Shown here: piece by piece, positions 25,091 through 33,562 of the stretch
How positions within the stretch are numbered: position 1 is the first letter of the stretch
How the letters are laid out: each line of letters opens with the position of its first letter
Assembly: GCA_002490465.1 (NCBI GenBank)
Contig: DKUB01000051.1
Coordinates: 1 to 41,521, forward strand
Length of the DNA: 41,521 nt
Direction: 5' to 3'
Source of the DNA: Lachnoclostridium sp. UBA7215
GTDB taxonomy: Bacteria; Bacillota; Clostridia; Lachnospirales; Lachnospiraceae
Translations under genes and position numbers: made by a program
The notes under the pieces: generated by a model
What the model saw: the letters and a program-made list of their open reading frames with translations, nothing else
The model's database searches: none
What the model was told of the DNA's origin: nothing

Positions 25091-26446
25091 TTACCTAATT
25101 AAGCTAATAAACTCAATGCCTTCATCCTTCCCCAGATTACGGCTATACATCTTTTCAACAGAATTGTTCCAATGTTCATGTACCCCAAGATTCGTAACGG
25201 TTTCTCCATTTCCATTTTGATACACATTTCCTGACGGCGCATCCCCGACAAGCCCGGCCTCATGAAGATAATTCTCCACATTCGGATTATCCTTCAAAGC
25301 CCCATTTCTGTCAGTAACTACGGGTTCATTGATCAGAAAGTCCGCTCCCACAGAATCTATCGCCACCGGGTCCTGGGACACGAATACACTGGAAGTATAA
25401 TTCCCATTGAAAGGCGCCTGCTGCCATTTGGAACTGTCTTCCGTAACAGAAGCGCCTTCAGAGGTTGCACAGATCAGAGCATCCAACATATACAATACCG
25501 TTTTCCCACCGAGCTGTCCATTCGCCATTAAATCCGTAAGAGGACTGTAGTTGTCCATTTCATTCCGAGTCAGAAACTGATGCAGATTTGCACCTTCCGG
25601 CGGGCGCATGGCATTTCCGTTGATAAAAGAACCGAAATGATTTTTTCCGCAAAGTGTGATACCGTAACTATGCCCCTTTAAATTCGCAAGGTTAATCATA
25701 TAATCTGCCTCTGTCACACAGGTTGGCAGGTAATTGACTGCCCCGCTGAATTCATAAGACCAGTTGATCGGTGCATTTTCATCGGCAACGCCGTTCCTGC
25801 GGTCTACAAAATGAACGCCGTCCAGGATACCTTCTGTACACAGTTCCACCATATAATCAGGAAACAAACGGGACACATCATATACGGTGATGTCGGAGGG
25901 AGATATACCTGCTTCCTCAACAAGGGAAGTCAATAATGTTTTTAACAGTACAGGATTCGTATAACTCATTTGTGTTTCACCGGAGGTGTCATCATCAAAC
26001 ACGCCGGAGCCATTGATATTCGCTTTGATCACGATTTTTTCACCGGCAGTATACCCTGTATTACCTTTCTCCCGTTCCATATTATGGGCAAGAAATAGCG
26101 CGTCCCATCCGTCTTTTGCCGTTTCTTCCCCTCCCAATGAAGCAATGCTGTCATTTACCATGTCCTGAATGGATTTTTCGTCAAAGTTATCCGGCTTCCA
26201 CCAATAGCCGTCCCCATCCCACAAAACGGAATCCGTATCATACACCCACACCACACGCCCCGGCATGGCGCCGATTCCTTCCCCATAAGGCTCATGCCGG
26301 GGAAAGACAGAATCGTAGGGATAACCTCCGGAAGAAACCGCTTCTTCCGCATTCTCTAATATATCTGCAGATGGATTCTGTCCTGTACATGCAGTCAGTG
26401 AAAGCAGCAAAACCATACTGATCAAAATATCTGTCATTTTCCTCAT
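25091..26446 (-). CDS. DUF362-domain lipoprotein
   Basis: This 451-aa exported lipoprotein has a signal segment at residues 1-19 with lipobox LTAC, then a mature protein anchored outside the membrane. The core matches DUF362: VIKANINGSG, LVEEAGISPSDITVYD, YMINLANLKGHSYGITLCGKNHFGSF and VSQDPVAIDSVGADFL. Many DUF362 proteins carry a ferredoxin domain; none is seen here. GGGAGG precedes the ATG. It is the last gene of the reductase operon, 93 bp after the TauE/SafE-like gene, which puts an extracytoplasmic component next to a membrane Fe-S protein with an extracytoplasmic domain. Its reaction is unknown; a partner or metal-handling role is inferred from position only. Confidence 0.85.
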   Translation of the reverse strand: MRKMTDILISMVLLLSLTACTGQNPSADILENAEEAVSSGGYPYDSVFPRHEPYGEGIGAMPGRVVWVYDTDSVLWDGDGYWWKPDNFDEKSIQDMVNDSIASLGGEETAKDGWDALFLAHNMEREKGNTGYTAGEKIVIKANINGSGVFDDDTSGETQMSYTNPVLLKTLLTSLVEEAGISPSDITVYDVSRLFPDYMVELCTEGILDGVHFVDRRNGVADENAPINWSYEFSGAVNYLPTCVTEADYMINLANLKGHSYGITLCGKNHFGSFINGNAMRPPEGANLHQFLTRNEMDNYSPLTDLMANGQLGGKTVLYMLDALICATSEGASVTEDSSKWQQAPFNGNYTSSVFVSQDPVAIDSVGADFLINEPVVTDRNGALKDNPNVENYLHEAGLVGDAPSGNVYQNGNGETVTNLGVHEHWNNSVEKMYSRNLGKDEGIEFISLIR

Positions 26447-26539
26447 TTTAATATGCCTCCCTATTATTCTTAAAATAATTCATCATCTCATAAGTCAGAC
26501 CGATACCGTCATCTGTCATTTATAATTTATTTCCATCTC

Positions 26540-27241
26540 CTATCCCGCCGCCCTGTCCAGCGTAAATGGCAGTACCATCAACAATATGTAGGAAGCAAGA
26601 CGAAACCATTTCAGAAATCCGGGGATTTCTTTCCTCATCCGGTTCGACAACACTCCTAAAATTACCATCATCATCAATAACGGACTTAAAATACTTGCAA
26701 ACCCAAAGCATATCCCCGTAACCCCTGCCGTCACAGGCGGCATTACCGCTGCATAGCCAAGCACCAAAAGCAGCGGTGGGCATGGCATGATCCCATACAG
26801 AACCCCGGCAATCAGCACCGGATACTGCATACTGCTTTTTTGTCCCTTGCAGTCCTTACATTGTCGGCATTCTGAATGCTTTCCCTTTGCTGTCCAAAAC
26901 CAGCGAACTGCCATAAAAGCCCCGAATAAGCTCATTACAATCTGCAATACCGGCCGGAAAGGAAACCCTCCGATAAACCCACTTTTATCAATGAACTGTT
27001 TCCCGATTTCGGACGCTGCCATACACAATACAGACACGCCAAGCAGCTTGCCGATAAAAAAAACGAAAAACGTATGCATGCTTTCTTTCATACTGCTCCG
27101 GTTTGTATTTCCCTTATCGGAAAGCTTCACACCGGAAACAGCATATGTGGAAAGAAACGCACTTACAAACGGGTTGCAGCAGGCTCCGCACCCGATTCCA
27201 ATCGAAAACGCAGCCACTGCCGAAGCAATCATACCTTCCAT
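26540..27241 (-). CDS. TauE/SafE- or CcdA-like membrane protein with cysteine motifs
   Basis: This 233-aa protein has about six transmembrane helices, related to the sulfite-exporter TauE/SafE / UreH-like / DsbD-core group. Two cysteine features stand out. One is CGACC at residues 18-22, in or near the first helix. The other is a CRQCKDC cluster (about 126-132) in a loop before MQYPVLIAGVLYGIMPCPPLLLVLG, whose PCP motif is typical of the group. The cysteines may carry electrons across the membrane as in CcdA/DsbD, or bind a metal; this is inference. It overlaps the activase gene by 13 bp, so it is translated with it. GGGAGCAGG precedes the ATG at 27241. Confidence 0.7.
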   Translation of the reverse strand: MEGMIASAVAAFSIGIGCGACCNPFVSAFLSTYAVSGVKLSDKGNTNRSSMKESMHTFFVFFIGKLLGVSVLCMAASEIGKQFIDKSGFIGGFPFRPVLQIVMSLFGAFMAVRWFWTAKGKHSECRQCKDCKGQKSSMQYPVLIAGVLYGIMPCPPLLLVLGYAAVMPPVTAGVTGICFGFASILSPLLMMMVILGVLSNRMRKEIPGFLKWFRLASYILLMVLPFTLDRAAG

Positions 27242-28032
27242 GCCTGCTCCCGCCCCCTCTCACTGGCAATCAGCGCCGCACCGATTGCACCGTTAAACTG
27301 CGGATAATCCGCCACATAGATTTCTCGCATCAGTTCTTCCTCAAACGCCCTGCAGATGCCAATATTTTTCGCACCACCTCCGGTCATCAGGATATCTCCG
27401 CCCTTTTCGGAACTTTTTATCATCTTGATCATGCGTTTCGCCATTGACAGGTGCATTCCATAAAGAATATCCCTGCGGTCAAACTTCCTTGCGACAAGCG
27501 AAATGACCTCCGATTGCGCAAAAACCACACAGGTGCTGTTAATGTCACAGGGTTCCCTACTTTCCAGGGAAAGCGGTCCTATTTCATCTATTGTGGTCTC
27601 AAGTATCTGTGCCGCAATCTCCAGAAATTTCCCTGTCCCTGCGGCACACTTATCATTCATTGTAAAATTCCGGATATTATAATGGCTGTCAAGATAAATA
27701 ATCTTGCTGTCCTGCCCGCCAATATCGACCACTATGCCCGGACGGTATTCCTTCGGCGCCGTTATCCTGACACCATAAGCATGAGCCGTGATCTCCGAAA
27801 TATCATCATCCGCAATCTCAAGAATTTTCCGGCTGTAGCCTGTTGCCATAATGTAAGCAATATCGCCGCGCATGATTTTGTTTTTTTCGCAAAGCTGCCG
27901 GAGCATTTCTTCCGATGTCCTGTTATTATCTATTCCCGTACTGCAGACCAAAGTGTCCACCACCTGATTCCCGTCAAACAGCGCGGCTTTCAGATAAGTG
28001 GAACCGCCGTCAAATCCAACAAAATATTTCAT
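27229..28032 (-). CDS. Acyl-CoA dehydratase activase / ATP-dependent reductase activator
   Basis: This 267-aa member of the BcrA/BadF/HgdC/YjiL family has an ASKHA fold and works as a homodimer around one [4Fe-4S] cluster. ATP hydrolysis drives very low-potential electrons to a partner. Visible motifs are FDGGSTYLK (phosphate 1), VVDIGGQDSK (phosphate 2), NDKCAAGTG with cluster ligand Cys129, CVVFAQSE with Cys168, and MTGGGAKN. All residues needed for activity seem present. It overlaps the partner gene by ATGA. GGAGGTG precedes the ATG. In relatives it serves 2-hydroxyacyl-CoA dehydratases, benzoyl-CoA reductase or double-cubane proteins; here the partner looks closest to the last. Confidence 0.93.
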   Translation of the reverse strand: MKYFVGFDGGSTYLKAALFDGNQVVDTLVCSTGIDNNRTSEEMLRQLCEKNKIMRGDIAYIMATGYSRKILEIADDDISEITAHAYGVRITAPKEYRPGIVVDIGGQDSKIIYLDSHYNIRNFTMNDKCAAGTGKFLEIAAQILETTIDEIGPLSLESREPCDINSTCVVFAQSEVISLVARKFDRRDILYGMHLSMAKRMIKMIKSSEKGGDILMTGGGAKNIGICRAFEEELMREIYVADYPQFNGAIGAALIASERGREQAWKV

Positions 28033-29345
28033 CCGGCACCTCCTTTTTTCTTTTCGAGAACACTTTTTTCAAATTCCTGCATTTTTATCATTTCTATAAA
28101 TGCTTCCATGCGGATACGGAGTTGTTCCACATCTTCCTCATTATAATCGCTTTCCATACGGATAACCGGAATTCCCAATTTGTCAAGTTCTTCTTCTAAT
28201 ACCGGATATTCATAATCGTATACAAGGCAGCCGCGCAGTACATGATAGACTACACCCTGAACCTGATACTCCCTTACCATCTGCCTGATGCGGAAAATCC
28301 GCTGCGTATTATCTGCAAACACCGGACAGGTGCATGGCTTCACATACCGGTCCGCTATTGCCCTGATCATCCCGTCCAAACCTGCATCCACCACGCTGAC
28401 CGGATCGTACATGGCCCGTTCTCCCAGACAGGTTTCATCTGCCACAAGACTTCCTCCCATTTCCTCGATCAACAGTGGAATCTTCATATTGGGAAATGTA
28501 ACAGGTGAACCCGTAAGCAGAATTCTGGGGCGGTTGTGCTTTGCGGCAAACTCCTGATTCTGAAACCGTCTCTCCAGTTCTCCATTCAAATGATGCATGG
28601 CATCAGCCCACCTCTCCACAGGCATATAAGCATACGCATTCATGACCGCCATTACCTGTGCGCCGGAAATCAGCGGCGGAACATTCCTGCGAAATATGGA
28701 AAAACGCGCCATCTCATACTGTGCATACCCCACATGATTGATTGCCTCTGCCAGCGTTCTTGCTGTAATCTCTCTGCCTGCCGCTTCCTCAATCAGCGGG
28801 ATTATCCGGTAAAGCTCCTTTCTAAACATTTCCCTGTCACCATCCGCGTGCTTTCCCTGCGGAATCTGCATCACTGCTGTTTTTGTCCCCTGCCCAAGCA
28901 GTCCTGCAATTTTCTTTTTGCAGTCACAGGTAACCGGAATCACCATAAGGGCGCAGCCATCGTACAACGGCATAGTGCCAGAGCAGGCAAATCCGGCAAC
29001 TGCCTTTACCAGCGGACAGGAATCCCTTGCCGCCAGACCGTCACTGATAGAATAAGCCGTAAAACTCCCCGAACAAAGCCGCACCGGATAAGCCCCTGCC
29101 GCATAAATCAGTTCATTTGGAACCATAGCACAGAATGTTCCTATCGTTTTCTGATCCGCTTCTTTGTATGGTGATTTCATCTCCACAAAGACCTGACGAA
29201 GAACATCGAAAAAGGGATGAAGCTCCTCCGGTGTATTTCTGATTTCTCCCAGTCTGCGCAGATATGAGGCTGCGGTATGCGATGCCTTTTTATAAAAAAG
29301 CTCCTTTCCTTTCGGGGAAAGAATTTCATTCCCTGTATGCTTCAC
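28029..29345 (-). CDS. 2-hydroxyacyl-CoA dehydratase / double-cubane-like subunit, cysteine-rich
   Basis: This 438-aa protein of the HgdB/FldBC/BcrBC superfamily resembles the COG1775 / YjiM branch. It has eleven cysteines, including C91, C110 (RDSCPLVK), C140 and C142 (PVTCDCKKK), C306 (DETCLGER), C338/C340 (KPCTC) and C373 (LRGCLVYDYEY). That is more than the three ligands of a simple [4Fe-4S] dehydratase subunit and would allow a double-cubane cluster. It should accept electrons from the neighbouring activase. The start is GTG at 29345 behind GGAGGG, in a GTGA overlap with the membrane polyferredoxin gene. The substrate is unknown. Without a CoA transferase nearby, a classical amino-acid fermentation role is less likely. 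Confidence 0.88.
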   Translation of the reverse strand: MKHTGNEILSPKGKELFYKKASHTAASYLRRLGEIRNTPEELHPFFDVLRQVFVEMKSPYKEADQKTIGTFCAMVPNELIYAAGAYPVRLCSGSFTAYSISDGLAARDSCPLVKAVAGFACSGTMPLYDGCALMVIPVTCDCKKKIAGLLGQGTKTAVMQIPQGKHADGDREMFRKELYRIIPLIEEAAGREITARTLAEAINHVGYAQYEMARFSIFRRNVPPLISGAQVMAVMNAYAYMPVERWADAMHHLNGELERRFQNQEFAAKHNRPRILLTGSPVTFPNMKIPLLIEEMGGSLVADETCLGERAMYDPVSVVDAGLDGMIRAIADRYVKPCTCPVFADNTQRIFRIRQMVREYQVQGVVYHVLRGCLVYDYEYPVLEEELDKLGIPVIRMESDYNEEDVEQLRIRMEAFIEMIKMQEFEKSVLEKKKGGAG

Positions 29346-31144
29346 TGTTCTTCCCTCCTGCTATTTTTATCCGACTTCGTATTGGATTTATATCTGGAAA
29401 GAAATATCTTTCTGGATGAACTATAGATTTCTCTACCAAAACAGGTCATACGAAGCGCCTTATCCTCCGGACATCTGTGGATACACTCACCGCACATCAG
29501 GCAGTCCACTGTCTGCACAGTTTCTTTTTCCCGCTCTGTATAAATATTTTTCAGCCGCATGGGGCAGGCTGCATAACACGCGCCGCATTCCGTACAGGCT
29601 GTACAGTCCTTCTTCAGCTTAAAAATATTGAATTTATAAAAAATACCAAGCAAATATCCCATGGGACACATAATGCACCAGAAGCGCCTGATAAAAAAAC
29701 TGCCCACTAAAAGCGGTATTGTCAAAATGCCGCCCAGCACGAGGTCAATCCAGTATCCTCCAAGCGCAGGGGAAAATATCTTGTTGGGGCATATGTCACA
29801 GAAATTTCCTCTGGTAAATGTAAAACACAGAAACAAAATGATCCAGGTCCATTTGAGCGGCTGCAGTATCCGGTTCATGCGGTCCGTCACAGTAATCGGA
29901 CGGATATGCAGTATCTGGCGGAGTTTGTCCATCAAATCCTGCACAAACCCAAGGGGACACATGAATCCGCAGAGGATTCTCCCAAACAGGATCAGAAAGA
30001 AAAACAGGGTTCCCATATAAGCCGCTATATAACTCAAGCTGCGCGTGGTAAAAAGCTCCGGCAGATGCGTCAGATAATAGCAGCTTGACTCCATCGTCTG
30101 ATCCAAATTAAACGGGCAGCTAAACACCGGGACCGCTATCATATTCAAAACCTGTCCCTGCTGTACAATTTTGCCGGCATAAGTCCACAGAAAAAATCCT
30201 GCTGTCAGGAACATCCATCTGATGAATAAAAAGTGGGAATCCGTCTTTTGCATCAATGGATTTGCCTTATAAATACCTGCTTTCTCCCTTGCATAAATCC
30301 GGTGTTCCGGTGTCTTCTTCTGGTACTGTTCCCTTACAAAATACACAAGAATAATTCCTGCCGCTGTCAATACACAGATCAGGAGCAATGGTATCTGCGC
30401 CTTCCAAAAATGGGGAGAAAAATAATCATAATCCTCCAACGCATAATGCATCCGGTAAACAGTCCCCTCTTCCGGTTCATAGGATATGGTCAGTCCGCTT
30501 CGTATGTATTTTACGGGAAGTCCCTTGATATATCCGGAAGCGTCCGTTTCATACGCCCTGTTCCGGAAATCGTTTGTCGTCGCAAGAACACGGCTGTCTG
30601 CCACTGCCCTCTCCTGAAAGAATATCTGTATCTTATTGCGTTCCTCAAAGCAGGCTTCAAAAGGAATCTCACTGCTGTTAAACCTTCGCGGGACTGCCGC
30701 ATACGCATGAGGGCCAAAATCCGCCCTCGCCGCATCAATGACAGTTTCCGGCGTTCCGTCCCCATCAATATCCGCCTGTCTTTCCTCCATAACCGCAATC
30801 AGGTATCCCGTAAAATCCTCACGGATCGGATTCTCATTTTCCATATCTGCCAGAGCAATGCCATCAGCAGTTTTTGCATACATAGAAATCCTGTTTGTAT
30901 TTGAAACTTCTCTGTTAAGGCTGTCCGCATCTGTCCAAAATGTCAAATCCTTCCCGGAGCCGTAAGTAAACCATACCGCTGAGTCCGCATTTACTGGCGG
31001 ATGTCCTGTTTCCCTGGCAAAACTGTAATCAGAGGGCATCATATGGAACTGATACAGAACAAAATCTCCTGCAAAGAATGCCGCGATTGTCAGCATGGCA
31101 CAGATTACATATACAATCCCCCTGCCAAATCTATAACATTTCAT
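29342..31144 (-). CDS. NosR/NapH-like membrane polyferredoxin with an extracytoplasmic domain
   Basis: This 600-aa protein begins with a transmembrane anchor (10-30). An extracytoplasmic domain (about 31-250) follows, containing a calcium-loop-like DIDGDGTPE (125-133). Membrane helices lie near 251-270, 306-325, 372-392, 432-446 and 466-486. Cys motifs sit at helix ends: CGFMCPLG (392-399), FCDICP (449-453) and FWCIMCPMG (490-496). Two ferredoxin-type 4Fe-4S motifs follow at 514-528 (CTACTECGACYAACP) and 549-559 (CLMCGECIHRCP). The layout resembles NosR/NapH electron carriers, but no FMN motif is seen. It probably brings electrons from or to the membrane for the activase. AAGGGGG precedes the ATG. 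It is coupled to the downstream subunit and 12 bp after the cysteine-poor paralogue. Confidence 0.88.
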   Translation of the reverse strand: MKCYRFGRGIVYVICAMLTIAAFFAGDFVLYQFHMMPSDYSFARETGHPPVNADSAVWFTYGSGKDLTFWTDADSLNREVSNTNRISMYAKTADGIALADMENENPIREDFTGYLIAVMEERQADIDGDGTPETVIDAARADFGPHAYAAVPRRFNSSEIPFEACFEERNKIQIFFQERAVADSRVLATTNDFRNRAYETDASGYIKGLPVKYIRSGLTISYEPEEGTVYRMHYALEDYDYFSPHFWKAQIPLLLICVLTAAGIILVYFVREQYQKKTPEHRIYAREKAGIYKANPLMQKTDSHFLFIRWMFLTAGFFLWTYAGKIVQQGQVLNMIAVPVFSCPFNLDQTMESSCYYLTHLPELFTTRSLSYIAAYMGTLFFFLILFGRILCGFMCPLGFVQDLMDKLRQILHIRPITVTDRMNRILQPLKWTWIILFLCFTFTRGNFCDICPNKIFSPALGGYWIDLVLGGILTIPLLVGSFFIRRFWCIMCPMGYLLGIFYKFNIFKLKKDCTACTECGACYAACPMRLKNIYTEREKETVQTVDCLMCGECIHRCPEDKALRMTCFGREIYSSSRKIFLSRYKSNTKSDKNSRREEQ

Positions 31145-31156
31145 TGTACACCCCCT

Positions 31157-32350
31157 TTATCCGATTCTGCCCTTTTGGTACAGCATCTCCGAAAACGCTT
31201 CTATCCGGAGTCTTAACTGTTCCACATCCTGATTGCTGTAATCCGTTTCCAGACGTATGACTGGAATATCGTATTGTGAAAATAACCGTTCAAACCGTTC
31301 CAGTTCAAAATCATATTCAATGTGTCCTTTCAACACATGACAGACTACTCCGTTTACAGTGTGTTCCTTCAAGTACCTTGATACTTTGATATACAACGTG
31401 TCATTCCTGACATAAGCGGCAGAGCTGTCATTCACAAAAGACTTCCGGCACAAGTCATCAAATCCTTTTTTACCGTCATAAGGTTTTTCAATGTCGGAAA
31501 CAATAAAATTCCCTGCAAATGAAATTCCGGCCTCCTGTAAAAGATAGGGAACTTTATAATTCGGAAAATAAATAGGAGAACCAATAAGCAGCGCCTGGGC
31601 TGCCCCTGTGCCGGTATCTTCCTGCAATCTGGCCAGTTTTTTATTCAAGATAAACAATCGCTCCGCCCATACCGCATAATCATCAGCAAGATAATAAGAA
31701 AATGGCAGGAACATCCGGAATATGCTTGATATTTCTGATTGATGTTTTCCTGCCAACAGTTCAAATATACGAAGCTGCTTTTTCGCTTCGGCTGCCATTT
31801 TTCCAGCTTTTTTCAGTTTTCGTTCTGAATAACCCTTTCCGGTATAAACAGATAATCTCTCCGCCAAAAGCTCCATCTGCCGTTTCCATTCTGCTGCTGT
31901 GCTCTCCTTTTTGATTGGCGGAACCGTCACTGTATGTACATTTTTTCCTTTGCGCTTAAGCAGATATGCCATTTTCCGGCTGCTGTCATTCACAAGAGGT
32001 ATCACAATCAGCTCTTTATCATTTTCAATTTGCAACAGGTATCCATAAGCAGCCCGTGTCACAGGATCGGTATCCCTTGGAAGTTCACTGCCGGAAACCT
32101 CCGTCAGCTTCCGGCTCCCTCCCAGCAGGCGCACCGGTAAAGTACCAAATACCTGAAAAATCTCATTCGGAAGGCTGGTCCCGAGTACATAAACCTTTTT
32201 CTTTCCCACAGAAAAATCACACAGCCTGTTTCCCGCCTGATGCAGAAACCATGATGCCTCCTCGAATCTTGGAAATTCTATGGCAATCTTTTTTAGCGCA
32301 CTTTCAATTTCCTTCTGATAAGAATCGTTGTTTCCTGTATTCAGAACCAT
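31157..32350 (-). CDS. Dehydratase/double-cubane-like subunit lacking the cluster cysteines
   Basis: This 397-aa protein is homologous along its length to the cysteine-rich subunit at 28029. Paired segments are LIGSPIYFPNYKVPYLL against LTGSPVTFPNMKIPLLI, and VVCHVLKGHIEYDFEL against VVYHVLRGCLVYDYEY. The ends are especially similar (IPVIRLETDYSNQDVEQLRL). Every recognisable cluster cysteine is replaced: SCP becomes TDP near 95, TCDCKKK becomes VNDSSRK near 122, TCLG is gone near 270, and RGC becomes KGH near 340. It should fold like a dehydratase subunit but cannot bind the usual cluster, so a structural or substrate-binding partner is likely (inference). I use the ATG at 32350 behind AGGAGGG; a GTG lies one codon earlier. 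Confidence 0.87.
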   Translation of the reverse strand: MVLNTGNNDSYQKEIESALKKIAIEFPRFEEASWFLHQAGNRLCDFSVGKKKVYVLGTSLPNEIFQVFGTLPVRLLGGSRKLTEVSGSELPRDTDPVTRAAYGYLLQIENDKELIVIPLVNDSSRKMAYLLKRKGKNVHTVTVPPIKKESTAAEWKRQMELLAERLSVYTGKGYSERKLKKAGKMAAEAKKQLRIFELLAGKHQSEISSIFRMFLPFSYYLADDYAVWAERLFILNKKLARLQEDTGTGAAQALLIGSPIYFPNYKVPYLLQEAGISFAGNFIVSDIEKPYDGKKGFDDLCRKSFVNDSSAAYVRNDTLYIKVSRYLKEHTVNGVVCHVLKGHIEYDFELERFERLFSQYDIPVIRLETDYSNQDVEQLRLRIEAFSEMLYQKGRIG

Positions 32351-32392
32351 CACCTCCCTCCTGCTTACAATCTGCCTTTTTATATGAGATTT

Positions 32393-33370
32393 TTATTTCA
32401 AATTTGCCTTAAAAAAGTCAGCCATTTTATCAAACGGTATTACTTCCATATTGTCATACAAATCTGTATGAACCGCATCCGGTATGATCACCAGCTCCTT
32501 GTTGTCGCCTTTCAGCATTTTAAATGTGTCTTTGCTGAAATAGCAGGAATGCGCTTTCTCGCCGTGAATCAGCATAACCGCACTGCGGATTTCACCTGCA
32601 TACTGTAAAATCGGCATATTCAGGAACGACAGGGCAGAAGTTACATTCCAGCCCCCATTGGAATTTAAAGAGCGTGCATGGTATCCGCGTTCCGTCTTAT
32701 AATAGTTATGATAGTCTTTGAAGTAAAACGGTGCATCCTCCGGCATCGGATCTGCCACACCGCCTGCAAGCGCATAAGTTCCGGCTTTATAATCCTGTGT
32801 TCTCTGGTCATTCATAGCCTTACGCTTTTCATATCGTGCCTCCTCACTGTCCTCCGCATCAAAATACCCTTTCGCATTGACACGGGTCATATCATACATG
32901 GTGGAAGCAACCGTTGCCTTGATCCTGGTATCAATCGCCGCCACATTGACAGCCATGCCGCCCCATCCGCAGATACCGATGATGCCGATTTTTTCAGGAT
33001 CAACATTTTCCTGTACGGATAGGAAATCAACTGCCGCCTGAAAATCTTCTGTGTTGATGTCAGGCGATGCCACATAACGCGGCTGCCCTCCGCTTTCACC
33101 CGTAAAGGACGGGTCAAAGGCGATTGTCAGGAAACCTCTCTCCGCCATTGTCTGCGCATACAGACCTGCCGCCTGCTCCTTCACTGCCCCAAAAGGCCCG
33201 CTGACGGCGATAGCAGCCAGCTTTCCGGAAGCCTCCCTTGGCTCATAAAGGTCTGCCGCCAGCGTGATGCCGTAACGGTTGTGGAATGTTACCTTGCGGT
33301 GATTTACTTTTTCACTTTTTGGGAATGTTTTGTCCCACTCTTTTGTCAATACCAGTTTTTCGTTCTCCAT
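32393..33370 (-). CDS. Alpha/beta hydrolase with Cys in the nucleophile elbow
   Basis: This 325-aa alpha/beta-hydrolase-fold protein resembles YcjY / dienelactone-hydrolase-like enzymes. The elbow reads GIIGICGWGGMA, placing Cys134 where esterases carry Ser. The His is expected in IPDAVHTDLYDN near residue 304. Dienelactone hydrolases also use Cys, so catalysis is plausible. It has no signal peptide. AGGAGG precedes the ATG and a strong promoter lies about 70 bp upstream. No terminator separates it from the dehydratase-like genes 40 bp downstream, so it is the first gene of the reductase operon. It may hydrolyse a thioester, lactone or ester linked to the reductase substrate (inference). Confidence 0.88.
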   Translation of the reverse strand: MENEKLVLTKEWDKTFPKSEKVNHRKVTFHNRYGITLAADLYEPREASGKLAAIAVSGPFGAVKEQAAGLYAQTMAERGFLTIAFDPSFTGESGGQPRYVASPDINTEDFQAAVDFLSVQENVDPEKIGIIGICGWGGMAVNVAAIDTRIKATVASTMYDMTRVNAKGYFDAEDSEEARYEKRKAMNDQRTQDYKAGTYALAGGVADPMPEDAPFYFKDYHNYYKTERGYHARSLNSNGGWNVTSALSFLNMPILQYAGEIRSAVMLIHGEKAHSCYFSKDTFKMLKGDNKELVIIPDAVHTDLYDNMEVIPFDKMADFFKANLK

Positions 33371-33440
33371 TTTTATTACCTCCTGAATTTATTGGTTCAA
33401 TAAATATATTTTTTCCATGCACTTTGCATATCTTATTCTC

Positions 33441-33469
33441 ATTATAACCTCAGCAAAACAGAATAGCAA
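33441..33469 (-). promoter_or_regulatory. Promoter of the hydrolase-reductase operon
   Basis: Minus-strand TTGCTA (33464-33469), a 17-base spacer, and a perfect TATAAT (33441-33446), the best promoter match in the window. It lies 71 bp before the hydrolase ATG. All genes down to 25091 follow without a convincing terminator. Confidence 0.6.
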
Positions 33470-33562
33470 ATGCCTAAAATGTAAATCTTGATTTGCTTTT
33501 TGAGCATATCATTTCCGTCTGAATCCTCCAGACATTTTTCACTGCCACTTTATTCCCCCAGG

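Noticed and set aside
33517..33533. Short inverted repeat GTCTG/CAGAC followed by ATTTTT on the plus strand
   Set aside because: No plus-strand transcript ends there and the stem is only 5 bp.
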